The translations under genes were made by a program, and so were the position numbers. From NCBI RefSeq assembly GCF_900116445.1, contig NZ_FPBH01000008.1, positions 186,001 through 250,000 on the forward strand: DNA of 64,000 nucleotides, in the 5' to 3' direction. Below the pieces are notes generated by a model that made no database searches, was not told the origin of the DNA, and saw nothing but the letters and a program-made list of their open reading frames with translations. Positions within the stretch are counted from its first letter, which is position 1, and every line of letters starts with the position of its first letter. Shown here in pieces: positions 34,961 through 44,705 of this stretch. Origin of the DNA: Paraburkholderia aspalathi (GTDB taxonomy: Bacteria > Pseudomonadota > Gammaproteobacteria > Burkholderiales > Burkholderiaceae).

Positions 34961-37900
34961 ATGGACGCCACACACGGATTCGACCCAGGTAGCGGCCTCC
35001 AGATTCTTTGGGAGGATGGCGAGCGCGTGTTCTGTCGGTGGCAGCCACGAGACGGCGGCGACAGCGTGCTTGTTGCGCGCATCGCCGCCGAACATCCCTC
35101 ACCCGCCAGCCTCGCGCGCCTCGCTCATGAGTTCGCGCTGAGGGATCAACTCGGTAGCGCGTGGGCGGTGCGCCCCAAGGAACTGCTGCGGGCAGACGGC
35201 CGCACGATGCTGGTGCTCGAGGATCCGGGCGGCGAACCGCTCGAGCGATTGGTCGGTGCGCCGATGGAGGCAGGCAGTGTTCTGCGCGTTGCCGGGGGAA
35301 TCGCCGCAGCGCTGGGCAAGCTCCATCAGCACGGCCTCGTCCACAAGGACCTCAAGCCGGCTCATATCCTGGTGAACTGCGCGGACGCTCAAGTGCGGCT
35401 GACCGGCTTCGGCATTGCCTCGCGGCTCCCACGCGAACGGCAACCGCCCGAGCCGCCCGAAACCATCGCCGGGACGCTCGCCTACATGGCACCCGAGCAG
35501 ACCGGACGGATGAATCGTTCGATCGATTCGCGCAGCGACCTCTACGCGTTCGGCGTCACGCTCTACCAGATGCTCACCGGCACACTGCCGTTCAGCGCTG
35601 CCGACCCGATGGAGTGGGTGCACTGCCATGTTGCCCGCACGCCGATGTCACCCAACGTGCGGGTCACGATGGTCCCGCGCGGCGTCTCCGCCGTGGTCAT
35701 GAAGCTGCTCGCGAAGACACCCGAGGAGCGCTACCAGACCGCAGCCGGCGTCGAGTGGGATCTGCGGCATTGCCTTGCCGAATGGGAGCTCCGGCATCGC
35801 GTCGACGCCTTCCGGCTGGGCGCGCACGACACGCCCGACCGGCTGCTCATCCCCGAGAAGCTCTATGGACGGGAGCGCGAGGTTGGAGCGCTGGTGGCCG
35901 CTTTCCACCGCGTCGTCAGTAGCGGTGCGCCGGAACTGGTGCTGGTTTCCGGCTATTCCGGCATCGGCAAATCCGCGGTCGTCAATGAGCTACACAAGGT
36001 GTTGGTCCCGCCGAGGGGACTCTTTGCCTCCGGCAAGTTCGACCAGTACAAGCGCGACATACCCTATTCGACGCTGGTGCAAGCTTTCAGGGGACTCGTG
36101 CGACCCCTGCTCGGCAAACGCGAAGTGGAACTGGCGATCTGGCGCGGCGACCTGACGGAGGCCCTCGGATCTAACGCACGGCTCATGACCGATCTGATCC
36201 CCGAACTTAAGTTGATCATCGGTGATCCGCCGCCTGTCCCGGAACTCGAGCCGCATCATGCGCAACGTCGTTTTCAGCTTGTCTTCCGGCGCTTCATAGG
36301 AGTCTTTGCCAGACCGGAGCATCCGCTGGCGCTGTTTCTCGACGATCTGCAGTGGCTCGACGCTGCGACGCTCGATCTGTTGGAGGACCTGCTCACGCGT
36401 CAGGACCTGCGTTATTTGATGTTGATCGGGGCCTATCGCAGCAACGAGGTCGACGCCACGCATCCGCTGATTCGCACACTTCAGGCCGTCAGAAACGCGG
36501 GCGCGAAGTTCGATGAAGTCGCCCTGGCGCCGCTGGCCAGCGAGCACGTCGAGCAATTGATCGCAGAGGCGCTGCATGACACGCGGGAACGCGCCGGGCC
36601 GCTCGCGCAGCTTGTACACGAGAGGACCGCCGGTAACCCGTTTTTCGTCATTCAGTTTCTACATGCGCTCGTCGACGAAGGCTTACTCGGCTTCGATCAC
36701 GACGCGGCCCGCTGGCTCTGGGATCTGCCGAACATTCATGGCAAGGGCTATACGGACAACGTAGCGGACCTGATGGTTGCGAAGCTGGCTCGCTTGCCGG
36801 TCGAAACGCAGCGGGCGCTGCAACAGTTTGCCTGCCTTGGCAACACCGCCACGATGGCGATGCTGTCGAACGTTCTTGAAAATTCGAGGCAGGAGATCCG
36901 GGCGTTGTTGCGACCGGCAGTGGAACAGGAGCTTATCGAGCAGCTTGAGGAATCCTTCCGATTCGCGCATGACCGGGTGCAGGAGGGTGCCTACTCGATG
37001 ATCCCGGAGGCCGCGCGCGAGGAGGCCCATCTGCGCATAGGGCGGCTGCTTGCGGCGCAAACGCTGCCCGAGAATCGGAAAGAAGCCATCTTCGAGATTG
37101 TCAATCAACTCAACCGCGGCGTGGCCCTTGTTGCGCGACAGGAAGAGCGGGAGCAACTGGCTGAGTTCAATCTGATAGCCGGCCAGCGCGCGAAGGCCTC
37201 GTCAGCCTATGAATCGGCGCTCACCTATCTGACCACCGGCGCTGAACTCCTCACGGACGACTGCTGGGCGCGCAGGCATGAACTGATCTTCGCGCTGGAG
37301 TTGAACCGGGCCGAATGCGAATTTTTGACCGGTTGGTTACCGGTCGCAGAAAAGCGCTTGAACGTGCTCTCACGCCGTGCCGCGACTGTGCCTGAGCGCG
37401 CCAATGTGGCGTGTTTGCGCGTCGACCTGTACATGACGCTCGATCAGGCCAGCCGCGCCGTCGCGGTCGCTCTCGACTATCTGAAACATCTCGGGATCGA
37501 CTGGTCGCCGCATACAAGAGAAGAGAAAGCGCGAAAGGAATACGAGCGAATCTGGTCCCAGCTTGGGAACCTCCCGATCGAAAGGCTCATCGATCTGCCG
37601 CTGATGACCGACCCGGAATCGCTGGCGACAATGGACGTCCTGGTCAAAGTCATGCCTGCGGCGTTGTTCACCGATGCCAATCTATGGTCGCTGGTCGTCT
37701 CCACGGCAGTGAATCTGAGCCTCGAACGCGGCAATTGCGATGGATCCTCCTCCGCCTATGTCCGGCTCGGCATGATTGCCGGAGCGCGTTTTGGCCACTA
37801 CAAGGTCGGATTTCAATTCGGGCAGCTTGGTTACGACCTGGTCGAACGGCGCGGGTTGATGCGCTTTCGCGCAAGAACCTATATGCACTTTGGAAATGTC

Positions 37901-40405
37901 ATTTTGCCGATGGCCAGACATCTCCGGGGTGGCCGGGAGCTGGTGCGCCGCGGGGTCGAGGCTGCGAAGAATACTGGCGATCTGGTTTGTGAGGCCTACT
38001 GCTACACCCATATGACGACCAATTTGCTCTTCGCGGGAGACGCGCTCGCGGACGTGCAGCGCGAAGCCGAAGCCAGTCTGACGTTCGCGCAAAAATCGCA
38101 TTTCGGATTCGCCATCGACGTCAGCTCTACCCAGCTTGGTCTGATACGCACGCTGCGAGGCCTGACGCCCGCCTTCGGCTGTTTTGACGACGGACAGTTT
38201 GACGAGACGCAGATCGAGCGCCACTTCGCGGAAAATCCGGACCTGGTGATTGCGCATTGCTGGTATTGGACCCGCAAATTGCAGGCGCGCTTCTTTGCAG
38301 GCGATTACGCGGCGGCCGCGGAAGCCTCCTTGAGGGCACAAGGTCTTTTGTGGACATCGGCCTCTTATCTGGAAGAGGCCGAATATCATTTCTACAGCGC
38401 GCTATCTCTCGCCGCCTGGCGCGGTCCTATATCCGACCGCAAGCGACGGGAGTCCCTCGAAGCAATAACGGCTCACAACAGACAGCTGCAATTGCGAGCA
38501 GAGACTTGCCCAGAAAACTTCGAGAACCGCGCGGTGTTGGTGAGTGCCGAGTTAGCCCGCCTGGAGGGCCGCGACCTCGACGCGATGCGCCTCTATGAAG
38601 AGGCTATCCGGTTGGCGCGCGCAAACGGTTTCGTGCACCACGAAGCGCTTGCTGGCGAACTCGCGTCCCGCTTTTACGCGGCGCGCGGGTTCGAAAAGAT
38701 CGCGCGCGTGTATCTGCAGGACGCCCGGCAGGGTTATCAACGCTGGGGCGCAGACGGCAAGGTACGGCAACTCGACGAGATGCACCGGTATCTCAGGGAG
38801 GTCGAACCGGCGCCTCGACCAACCAGCACAATTGGGACACCGGTCGAACACCTCGATCTCGCGACCGTGATCAAGGTGTCGCAAGCAGTCTCGGGAGAGA
38901 TTGTTCTCGACAAGCTGATCGACACGGTGATGCGCACGGCGATCGAACAGGCTGGCGCCGAGCGGGGCCTCTTGATTCTCCCTGAGGGCGATGAGCAACG
39001 GATCGCGGCGGAGGTCACGACGTACGGCGACACGCCGCGCGTGCAACTACGCGATGTCCCGGTGAGCGCGGCGATGCTGCCCGAGTCCGTTCTCTACCAT
39101 GTCCTGCGCACGCAGGAGAGCGTAATTCTCGACGATGCCGCGGGCGATCCCACGTTCGCCACGGATCCGTACATCCGTCAACACCAGACCCGTTCGATGC
39201 TCTGCCTGCCCTTGATGAATCGGGCCAAGCTCATCGGCGCGCTATACCTCGAAAACAATCTGATCACTCGCGTCTTCGCGCCGGCTCGGATTGCCGGACT
39301 CAGGCTCCTCGCCTCCCAGGCCGCGACATCGCTCGAAAATACCCGCCTTTACCGCGATCTTGCAGAACGCGAATCCCGAATCCGGCGGCTTGTCGACGCC
39401 AACATCATCGGCATCATCATGTGGCGAGTTGATGGCGACATTCTCGAGGCCAATGACGCATTCTTACGCATGGTGGGATACGAGCGGGAGGATCTCCTCT
39501 CAGGTCGAGTGCGCTGGACGGATCTGACGCCGCCGGAATGGCGGGAAAGTACCGAACACGCTTTGGCAGAGCTCAGCAGGGTTGGGCGCTTGCAGCCCGA
39601 GGAAAAGGAGTACCTAAGAAAAGACGGCAGCCGCGTGCCCGTCATGATCGGCAGGGTCGCTTTCGAAGCAGGCGGGAAGGAGGGCGTCGCCTTCGTGATC
39701 GATCTGACCGACCGCAAGGAGGCAGAGCAGCGCCTGAGGGAGTCATACGATATGTTGCGGGAACTCACGTCGCGTCGCGAGACGGCACGCGAGGAAGAGC
39801 GCAAACACATCGCACGGGAAATGCACGACGAGCTCGGGCAGTATCTCACCGCGCTTCGCATGCGTGCGTCGGCATTGCGCATGCAATTTGGCAACGATCG
39901 CCCGGAGCTGTTCGACGGGACCCGGGCGCTGATTGCTCTGGTGGACGAAACCATGCAGGTTGTGCGCGGCGTCATCGCGTCGCTGCGTCCGCCGGCACTG
40001 GACGCCGGCATCGTGGCAGCGCTCGAGTGGCTCGCTGCCGAGTTCGACCGCAACGGTCGTACGGTGTGCCGCCTTCACGTGCAGGACGAGACCATCGTGA
40101 TGAGCGAGGACCGCGCTATCGTGCTGTTTCGCCTCGTTCAGGAGGCACTGACGAACGTCGCTCGTCATGCGTCGGCCAACGAAGTGATCATCACGCTCGA
40201 ACGAACGCCCGACGCCTGCGTGCTGGAGATCCGCGACGACGGTCAGGGGTTCGACGCGCAGGCAATCAGAAAAACATCGTTCGGCCTTGCGGGGATGGAG
40301 GAGCGGGTCTTGATGCTGGGCGGTCGGATCGAGGTGGTCAGTTCGCTGGGAACCGGCACCGCGATCAAGGTCAGTCTTCCCGATCGTCAGGCGACGTCGG
40401 CCTAG
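34961..40405 (+). CDS. Giant pseudokinase / AAA-type ATPase / GAF / PAS / histidine kinase sensor protein
   Basis: 1814 residues in one frame. Order: protein-kinase-like domain (about 10-275), P-loop ATPase with Walker A GYSGIGKS (331-338) and Walker B FLDDLQWLD (459-467), a long helical TPR-like middle (about 600-1290), GAF (about 1300-1470), PAS (about 1475-1590), HisKA_3 dimerisation domain with phospho-acceptor His1622 (REMHDELGQ), and HATPase (about 1715-1810; EALTNVARHA, DDGQGFD, GLAGMEERV). The kinase domain is degenerate: no glycine loop, the beta-3 Lys replaced (VLVARIA), and DFG replaced by GFG (149-151), while HKDLKP (128-133) remains. It is probably a scaffold, while the histidine kinase looks intact. 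No response regulator is adjacent. No transmembrane segment seen; cytoplasmic. Confidence 0.93.
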   Translation: MDATHGFDPGSGLQILWEDGERVFCRWQPRDGGDSVLVARIAAEHPSPASLARLAHEFALRDQLGSAWAVRPKELLRADGRTMLVLEDPGGEPLERLVGAPMEAGSVLRVAGGIAAALGKLHQHGLVHKDLKPAHILVNCADAQVRLTGFGIASRLPRERQPPEPPETIAGTLAYMAPEQTGRMNRSIDSRSDLYAFGVTLYQMLTGTLPFSAADPMEWVHCHVARTPMSPNVRVTMVPRGVSAVVMKLLAKTPEERYQTAAGVEWDLRHCLAEWELRHRVDAFRLGAHDTPDRLLIPEKLYGREREVGALVAAFHRVVSSGAPELVLVSGYSGIGKSAVVNELHKVLVPPRGLFASGKFDQYKRDIPYSTLVQAFRGLVRPLLGKREVELAIWRGDLTEALGSNARLMTDLIPELKLIIGDPPPVPELEPHHAQRRFQLVFRRFIGVFARPEHPLALFLDDLQWLDAATLDLLEDLLTRQDLRYLMLIGAYRSNEVDATHPLIRTLQAVRNAGAKFDEVALAPLASEHVEQLIAEALHDTRERAGPLAQLVHERTAGNPFFVIQFLHALVDEGLLGFDHDAARWLWDLPNIHGKGYTDNVADLMVAKLARLPVETQRALQQFACLGNTATMAMLSNVLENSRQEIRALLRPAVEQELIEQLEESFRFAHDRVQEGAYSMIPEAAREEAHLRIGRLLAAQTLPENRKEAIFEIVNQLNRGVALVARQEEREQLAEFNLIAGQRAKASSAYESALTYLTTGAELLTDDCWARRHELIFALELNRAECEFLTGWLPVAEKRLNVLSRRAATVPERANVACLRVDLYMTLDQASRAVAVALDYLKHLGIDWSPHTREEKARKEYERIWSQLGNLPIERLIDLPLMTDPESLATMDVLVKVMPAALFTDANLWSLVVSTAVNLSLERGNCDGSSSAYVRLGMIAGARFGHYKVGFQFGQLGYDLVERRGLMRFRARTYMHFGNVILPMARHLRGGRELVRRGVEAAKNTGDLVCEAYCYTHMTTNLLFAGDALADVQREAEASLTFAQKSHFGFAIDVSSTQLGLIRTLRGLTPAFGCFDDGQFDETQIERHFAENPDLVIAHCWYWTRKLQARFFAGDYAAAAEASLRAQGLLWTSASYLEEAEYHFYSALSLAAWRGPISDRKRRESLEAITAHNRQLQLRAETCPENFENRAVLVSAELARLEGRDLDAMRLYEEAIRLARANGFVHHEALAGELASRFYAARGFEKIARVYLQDARQGYQRWGADGKVRQLDEMHRYLREVEPAPRPTSTIGTPVEHLDLATVIKVSQAVSGEIVLDKLIDTVMRTAIEQAGAERGLLILPEGDEQRIAAEVTTYGDTPRVQLRDVPVSAAMLPESVLYHVLRTQESVILDDAAGDPTFATDPYIRQHQTRSMLCLPLMNRAKLIGALYLENNLITRVFAPARIAGLRLLASQAATSLENTRLYRDLAERESRIRRLVDANIIGIIMWRVDGDILEANDAFLRMVGYEREDLLSGRVRWTDLTPPEWRESTEHALAELSRVGRLQPEEKEYLRKDGSRVPVMIGRVAFEAGGKEGVAFVIDLTDRKEAEQRLRESYDMLRELTSRRETAREEERKHIAREMHDELGQYLTALRMRASALRMQFGNDRPELFDGTRALIALVDETMQVVRGVIASLRPPALDAGIVAALEWLAAEFDRNGRTVCRLHVQDETIVMSEDRAIVLFRLVQEALTNVARHASANEVIITLERTPDACVLEIRDDGQGFDAQAIRKTSFGLAGMEERVLMLGGRIEVVSSLGTGTAIKVSLPDRQATSA

Positions 40406-40467
40406 TTTGGGGAGTTCTCCGACACCGAGTCCCTCCATCAACTGGGCCTGGACCGATACTGCATCGC

Positions 40468-40713
40468 GTGATTTACTCGCACATCTACACGATCAATCTC
40501 GCGATCTGCGCGCAAACGGATGCGATTGCCGTATTGCCGGGATTCGCGGTCGACGAAGTCGGCGCCATGTATGGATTGCGCAAGATCGGCTACGCTCCGC
40601 TGTTCGGAGCGCTTCCACTGTCAGCCATCTGGCGGGAGGACAGCCCGGGGCGAGAGGTAGCCGAAAAGTTCGTCGCCCAGCTCAAGGCGATTTGTGATGA
40701 AGGCGCAAGCTAG
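40468..40713 (+). pseudogene. LysR regulator remnant (C-terminal 80 residues)
   Basis: Plus-strand frame that ends at the stop at 40711-40713 and reads like the last third of a LysR effector domain: AQTDAIAVLPGFAVDEVGAM, then YGLRKIGYAPLFGALPLSAI, then WREDSPGREVAEKFVAQLKA. The helix-turn-helix and the first effector half are missing; upstream of 40468 the similarity stops and the end of the giant sensor gene lies 63 bp away. A GTG at 40468 could start it but has no ribosome site. Most likely a deletion remnant. Confidence 0.6.
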
Positions 40714-40757
40714 ACGCTGACGGCAGCGAAGCGTGAAAGCAGCACCACCGCAGCAAC

Positions 40758-41120
40758 CTACGCCTTAAACTCCACCGAAACAAAAATCTTCTTACACGGC
40801 TCAAGCACTTCCCACGTCCCCTTAAACCCCGCCGGAATCAAAAACCGATCGCCGGCTCGGACAGTCTTGCTGGTCCCATCCGCATCCCGAATCACGGACA
40901 CGCCCTCAAGAATCTCGCAATACTCGCTCTCGGTGAAATTCACCGTCCATTGCCCGCAAGCTCCCTCCCAGACGCCGGCCGCGAGCTGCCCACACGGGCT
41001 AGCAAAATGCGTGTGAACAAGTTGCGAAGGGTTGCCGGCAAGCACCGCTTCCGCCTTCGGCATGTACTCAACGCTTTCCTTGACCGGCTGCGCAAAATCT
41101 ACGATATTCAGAATGCTCAT
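40758..41120 (-). CDS. Cupin-domain protein (DUF861 type)
   Basis: Small beta-barrel protein of 120 residues of the cupin_3/DUF861 type, also seen in ureidoglycine aminohydrolases. Cupin strands show as GVWEGACGQWTVNFTESEYC, ILEGVSVIRDADG and AGDRFLIPAGFKGTWEVLEP. The classic metal-binding His are mostly missing (Glu and Cys occupy EYCEILEG), as is common in this subgroup, whose function is unknown. The ATG at 41120 (MSILNIVDFA) suits the family start. It lies 125 bp behind the polyamine-type binding-protein gene on the same strand, and such cupins often accompany polyamine catabolism genes, so a link is possible. Confidence 0.85.
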   Translation of the reverse strand: MSILNIVDFAQPVKESVEYMPKAEAVLAGNPSQLVHTHFASPCGQLAAGVWEGACGQWTVNFTESEYCEILEGVSVIRDADGTSKTVRAGDRFLIPAGFKGTWEVLEPCKKIFVSVEFKA

Positions 41121-41245
41121 AATGGCTCGATGCAAACAGGGTTAAAAATCAAAGCTTCAAAAAGGGCGTAGCGCACACACCCACTGCATGCGCCACGCTC
41201 AAAAGGTGACACCTACGTCAGCAGACTACATCAGCTAAACCGAAC

Positions 41246-42364
41246 TCAGCTCCCCGACTTCAACTGCGCCCACAGACGGTTTTCAAGCCGCATGATCGGC
41301 GCAGGCTGCGGCCGCATCAACGTCATCTTGTTCAGCACAGCTTCGGGCGGATACACATTCGCATCCTGCTCGATCGCCGGCGTCACAAACTGTCTCGCAG
41401 CGCGATTCGCAGTCGGATAGAACACTTCGTTCGTAATCGCCGCGCTGACCTTCGGATCTTCGATGTAGTTCATCCACGCCATCGCCGCTTCGGGGTGCGG
41501 CGCATCTTTCGGAATCACCATCACGTCCATCCAGAGCAAGCCAGCGTCCTTGATATTCGAGAACCGCACGTCATACGAACGTTTCGCTTCCGACGCACGT
41601 CGCCGCGCAATCCCCACGTCGCCCGAATAGCCCAACGCCACGCAGATATCGTTGTTCGCCAGATCGTTGATGTAGCCGGACGAATTGAACTGCGTGATAT
41701 ACGGCCGCACTTTCTTCAGCACTTCGTATGCGGCCTGGTAATCGCCGGGATTGGTGCTGTTTGGGTCCTTATGCATGTACTGGAGCACGGCCGGGAAAAC
41801 ATCCGCCGCCGCGTCGAGGAAAGACACGCCACAACTCTTCAGCTTCGAAAGATTCTGCGGGTCGAACAACAGCGACCAGCTATCAACCGGCGCATCGGCG
41901 CCGAGCGCTTTTTTCACGGCCTGAACGTTATAGCCGACGCCGTCCGTGCCCCACGCCCAGGGCACACCATACTGATTGCCGGGGTCCGCATCGGCAATCA
42001 GTTTCATCAATCCCGGATCGAGGTTAGCGAGGTTCGGCATCTTCGATTTGTCGATCTTCTGATACACGCCGGCTTCGATCTGGCGCGCCATATAACTCGA
42101 TGTGGGCACAACGATGTCATACCCGGAACTGCCTGCCAGCAGTTTCGCCTGCAGCGTGTCGTCGCTATCGTAGCTGTCGTATTTCACCGTGATGCCCGAT
42201 TGCTTTTCGAAGCCGGTAATCGTGTCTTTGGCGATGTAGTCCGACCAGTTGTAGACGTTGATCGTCGTATCTGCTGCGTGTGCAGCGTTCATCGGAGTTA
42301 ATGCGGTCAACGAGCACAGCATCGTGCCGGTGAGCGAGAGAAGCTTGGCATGACGGATCTTCAT
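41246..42364 (-). CDS. Polyamine (putrescine/spermidine) ABC-type binding protein, PotF-like
   Basis: Periplasmic binding protein of 372 residues, near the 370 of E. coli PotF. A strong GGAGA lies before the ATG at 42364, followed by signal peptide MKIRHAKLLSLTGTMLCSLT and the mature start TTINVYNWSDYIAKDTITGF, a fixed family feature (VYNWSDY contributes to the ligand site). DIVVPTSSYMARQI and WAWGTDGVGYNV also match. No permease or ATPase gene is near, so it is an orphan component or shares a transporter encoded elsewhere. Putrescine is the best guess for the ligand; other polyamines are possible. Confidence 0.92.
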   Translation of the reverse strand: MKIRHAKLLSLTGTMLCSLTALTPMNAAHAADTTINVYNWSDYIAKDTITGFEKQSGITVKYDSYDSDDTLQAKLLAGSSGYDIVVPTSSYMARQIEAGVYQKIDKSKMPNLANLDPGLMKLIADADPGNQYGVPWAWGTDGVGYNVQAVKKALGADAPVDSWSLLFDPQNLSKLKSCGVSFLDAAADVFPAVLQYMHKDPNSTNPGDYQAAYEVLKKVRPYITQFNSSGYINDLANNDICVALGYSGDVGIARRRASEAKRSYDVRFSNIKDAGLLWMDVMVIPKDAPHPEAAMAWMNYIEDPKVSAAITNEVFYPTANRAARQFVTPAIEQDANVYPPEAVLNKMTLMRPQPAPIMRLENRLWAQLKSGS

Positions 42365-43122
42365 TCGACTATCTCCTTGGTTTCGATCTTCAGTTTTCGC
42401 CGCAGCGCAGGCACCGATGCACGAGCGTGACGACCCACACGTCCATACGTTCCGCACGAATGCGGACGAATAAAGGACGTGACGCCGCCTGCCGCAGCGC
42501 AAGCGCACAGCAGAGCTAAAAGGGACGCAGAGAGGCGAGTGCTATAAGCCGGCCAACGCTAGCAAGACAGATGCAAAGCGCGGACGGTCAAACGCATTGC
42601 AGACGTTCAGCCGCTAGATAAAGCGGCCTGATCGCATGCAATACTTGCTCGCGAAAAGAGAAGGGGGCTAAGGCAGAAGCGACGCGATTTCGTCGGTACG
42701 CACCCCGATAGCTGCGGGTGCTGCAATGACGTTGTGTCGACGCACAGAGCGACGCGACAACACGGTATCGATGGACAGGGGGCGGGATGGCGAAGCGCAG
42801 TTGCTCCCCTGATGAGCGATCGAACAGCCGGACAGGAACGTTCTTTCCCGACCAGGCTGATATCTCACCAATGGACCACGGACTTTCACGATGGAACCCG
42901 AAGCGACGTTGAGTAGAAGTTCTCGCTGATGCGGATTGACCGCGCTGCGAGAACCACCAGACTGCCGGCTTAGGATATATGAGACATTATTTTCGTCAAA
43001 GGATTTTCTGACACTGCGCTGTCATTGTTATTGTCATGCGCAGTGGGACGCATGCATGCGAGCGCATGCTCAAACAAGCATGGCTCGCATCGAACTACGC
43101 AAAGACAGACAACGTTGGCGTT
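42365..43122. other. Long intergenic region without recognised genes
   Basis: About 758 bp between the binding-protein gene and the DUF4148 gene. No frame in either direction resembles a known family. The only structure noted is the hairpin at 43057-43089 near the DUF4148 gene end. A locally AT-richer tract lies at about 42975-43040. Confidence 0.4.
43057..43089 (-). terminator. Hairpin downstream of the DUF4148 gene
   Basis: TGCGAGCGCATGCT (43057-43070) pairs with AGCATGGCTCGCA (43077-43089): 13 bp with one bulged G and a 6-nt loop, 33 bp beyond the DUF4148 stop. No T tract follows on the minus strand, so it may be a message-stabilising or weak terminating hairpin. Confidence 0.4.
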
Positions 43123-43413
43123 TTACTGGCCTGCAGGCGCAGCGGGCATCGGTGTGCCGGTTTGCGATGAGCCGTTTGCCGACGAACCGTAACCGGTGGC
43201 GTCATGCTGTGCGGCTACGCGTGCTTCGGCTGCCTGAATGTCAGCGGGGTAGGTTGAGTCAGTTGCAGTGGCGGGGTTGTAGCCGGCCTGTTCAATCTGA
43301 ACCAGTTGCGCCCTGACTTCGGCGCGGGTTAGCGGTTGCTCGGACTGTGCGAACGAAGCGACCGGAGCTGCGAGAACAACGACCAGTGCGACTGCTTTGA
43401 TCAGCGATTTCAT
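43123..43413 (-). CDS. Small secreted DUF4148 protein
   Basis: 96 residues, of the DUF4148 family common in Burkholderia and relatives. A signal peptide (MKSLIKAVALVVVLAAPVAS, cleaved near SFAQ) precedes LTRAEVRAQLVQIEQAGYNP, the family's hallmark, and then a Gly/Ser/Pro-rich tail that should be disordered. A strong GGAGGG precedes the ATG. Function unknown; related proteins are small periplasmic proteins, often present in many copies per genome. Stands alone. Confidence 0.9.
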   Translation of the reverse strand: MKSLIKAVALVVVLAAPVASFAQSEQPLTRAEVRAQLVQIEQAGYNPATATDSTYPADIQAAEARVAAQHDATGYGSSANGSSQTGTPMPAAPAGQ

Positions 43414-43586
43414 AATGCTTCCCTCCGAGGATGTTTTATTCGGCGCCGCAACAAGTGTTCGGCGGCCTATAGAGGGATTCTAGGAAGCGAGTGATCTAGG
43501 GCAAACCCCTAAACCCGTAATTCAGTCTTGCAGCAAATGATAAGTCGGCGTTATGTAATGCTCTTCCTAACATATGAAGAATTGCT

Positions 43587-44672
43587 TCAGACTCCAGAAC
43601 GTACACCTACGCGGTACGCCGTCACCTGCCGGTATGCGCTGCCGGGCCGCACGATGACCTGCTCCTGCTCAGCCATATTGACTTCGTTCGGAAAGCCGCC
43701 GGCTTCGAGACACAGTCCGGAGTACGCCTGGTAGGCGATGCCGCCGCGGCCCGTGTCGCCCTTCAGGAAATTGCCGGTGTAGAACTGTAAGCCGCGCTGA
43801 TCGGTCGAGACGGTCAGTTCGCGTCCGCTGCCGGGATCATAGGCGCGTGCAACCTCGCGTACCTGCGGCTCGCGTCCGGCTACCGTGGCATCGGGCGCGT
43901 CATGCAGCACATAGCAGTGATCGAAGCCACCGGCCTTCGCCAGCTGCGCATGCGGCCAATCGAGCCGTGCGCCAATCGGTGCGCTCTGCCGGAAGTCGAA
44001 CGCGTTGCCTGCCACTTCGGCAAGCTCGCAAGGAATCATCGACGCATCGACTTCGAAGAACCGGTCGGCATCGATCGACAACACATGGCCGCGAATGTCG
44101 GCATCCCGCCGACCTGTCAGGTTGAAATACGGATGGCTGGTCAGATTGAGTGGCGTCGGGGCGTCCGTGACCGCTTCATACGCGATCGTCAAGGTGCCGT
44201 CGTCGTCGAGCGTGTAACGCACTTGCACCGTGACATTGCCCGGAAAGCCGGCGTCGCCTTCGGGCGATTCCAGACGCATAAGTAGCGCACCGTTGTCTTC
44301 GCTCACGTCCCACAATGCGCGATGAAAGCCGTGCGTGCCGCCATGCAGCAGATTCGCACCTTCGTTGCGGTCGAGCGTGTATTCGATGCCGTCTAGCGTG
44401 AAACGCGCATCGGCAATGCGGTTCGCCCAACGGCCGACCAATCCGCCCATGTAGGTTGTGGCCGCAACGTATTCGGCGGGCGTGTCGTGTCCGAGCAGGA
44501 TGTCGCCGAGACGACCCGCGCGGTCCGGTGCATGCCACGACACCAGCGTCGCGCCCAGGTCGCTGATGGCGACTTTCATGCCATGCGCATTGCGCAGCGT
44601 GAAGAGCCGCACAGGATCGCCGCCGGGCAGAGCGCCCCATGGCTCAGAAGAAAGTGGTGCGATGCTGATCAT
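43587..44672 (-). CDS. galM: Aldose 1-epimerase (mutarotase)
   Basis: Interconverts alpha and beta anomers of aldoses, in this setting probably of xylose. 361 residues, the usual size. Catalytic general acid His in SHPYFNLTGR and general base Glu in LCLEAGGFPN are present, as are NRIADARFTLDGIEY and the substrate-loop GGTHGFHRALWD. It lies 33 bp behind xylR on the same strand, so both share a transcript that faces away from xylA. Mutarotase supplies the anomer used by xylose isomerase, which explains the link. Confidence 0.95.
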   Translation of the reverse strand: MISIAPLSSEPWGALPGGDPVRLFTLRNAHGMKVAISDLGATLVSWHAPDRAGRLGDILLGHDTPAEYVAATTYMGGLVGRWANRIADARFTLDGIEYTLDRNEGANLLHGGTHGFHRALWDVSEDNGALLMRLESPEGDAGFPGNVTVQVRYTLDDDGTLTIAYEAVTDAPTPLNLTSHPYFNLTGRRDADIRGHVLSIDADRFFEVDASMIPCELAEVAGNAFDFRQSAPIGARLDWPHAQLAKAGGFDHCYVLHDAPDATVAGREPQVREVARAYDPGSGRELTVSTDQRGLQFYTGNFLKGDTGRGGIAYQAYSGLCLEAGGFPNEVNMAEQEQVIVRPGSAYRQVTAYRVGVRSGV

Positions 44673-44705
44673 GTCGTCGGTAGAAAGAAAAGGTAAAGGG
44701 CATGC

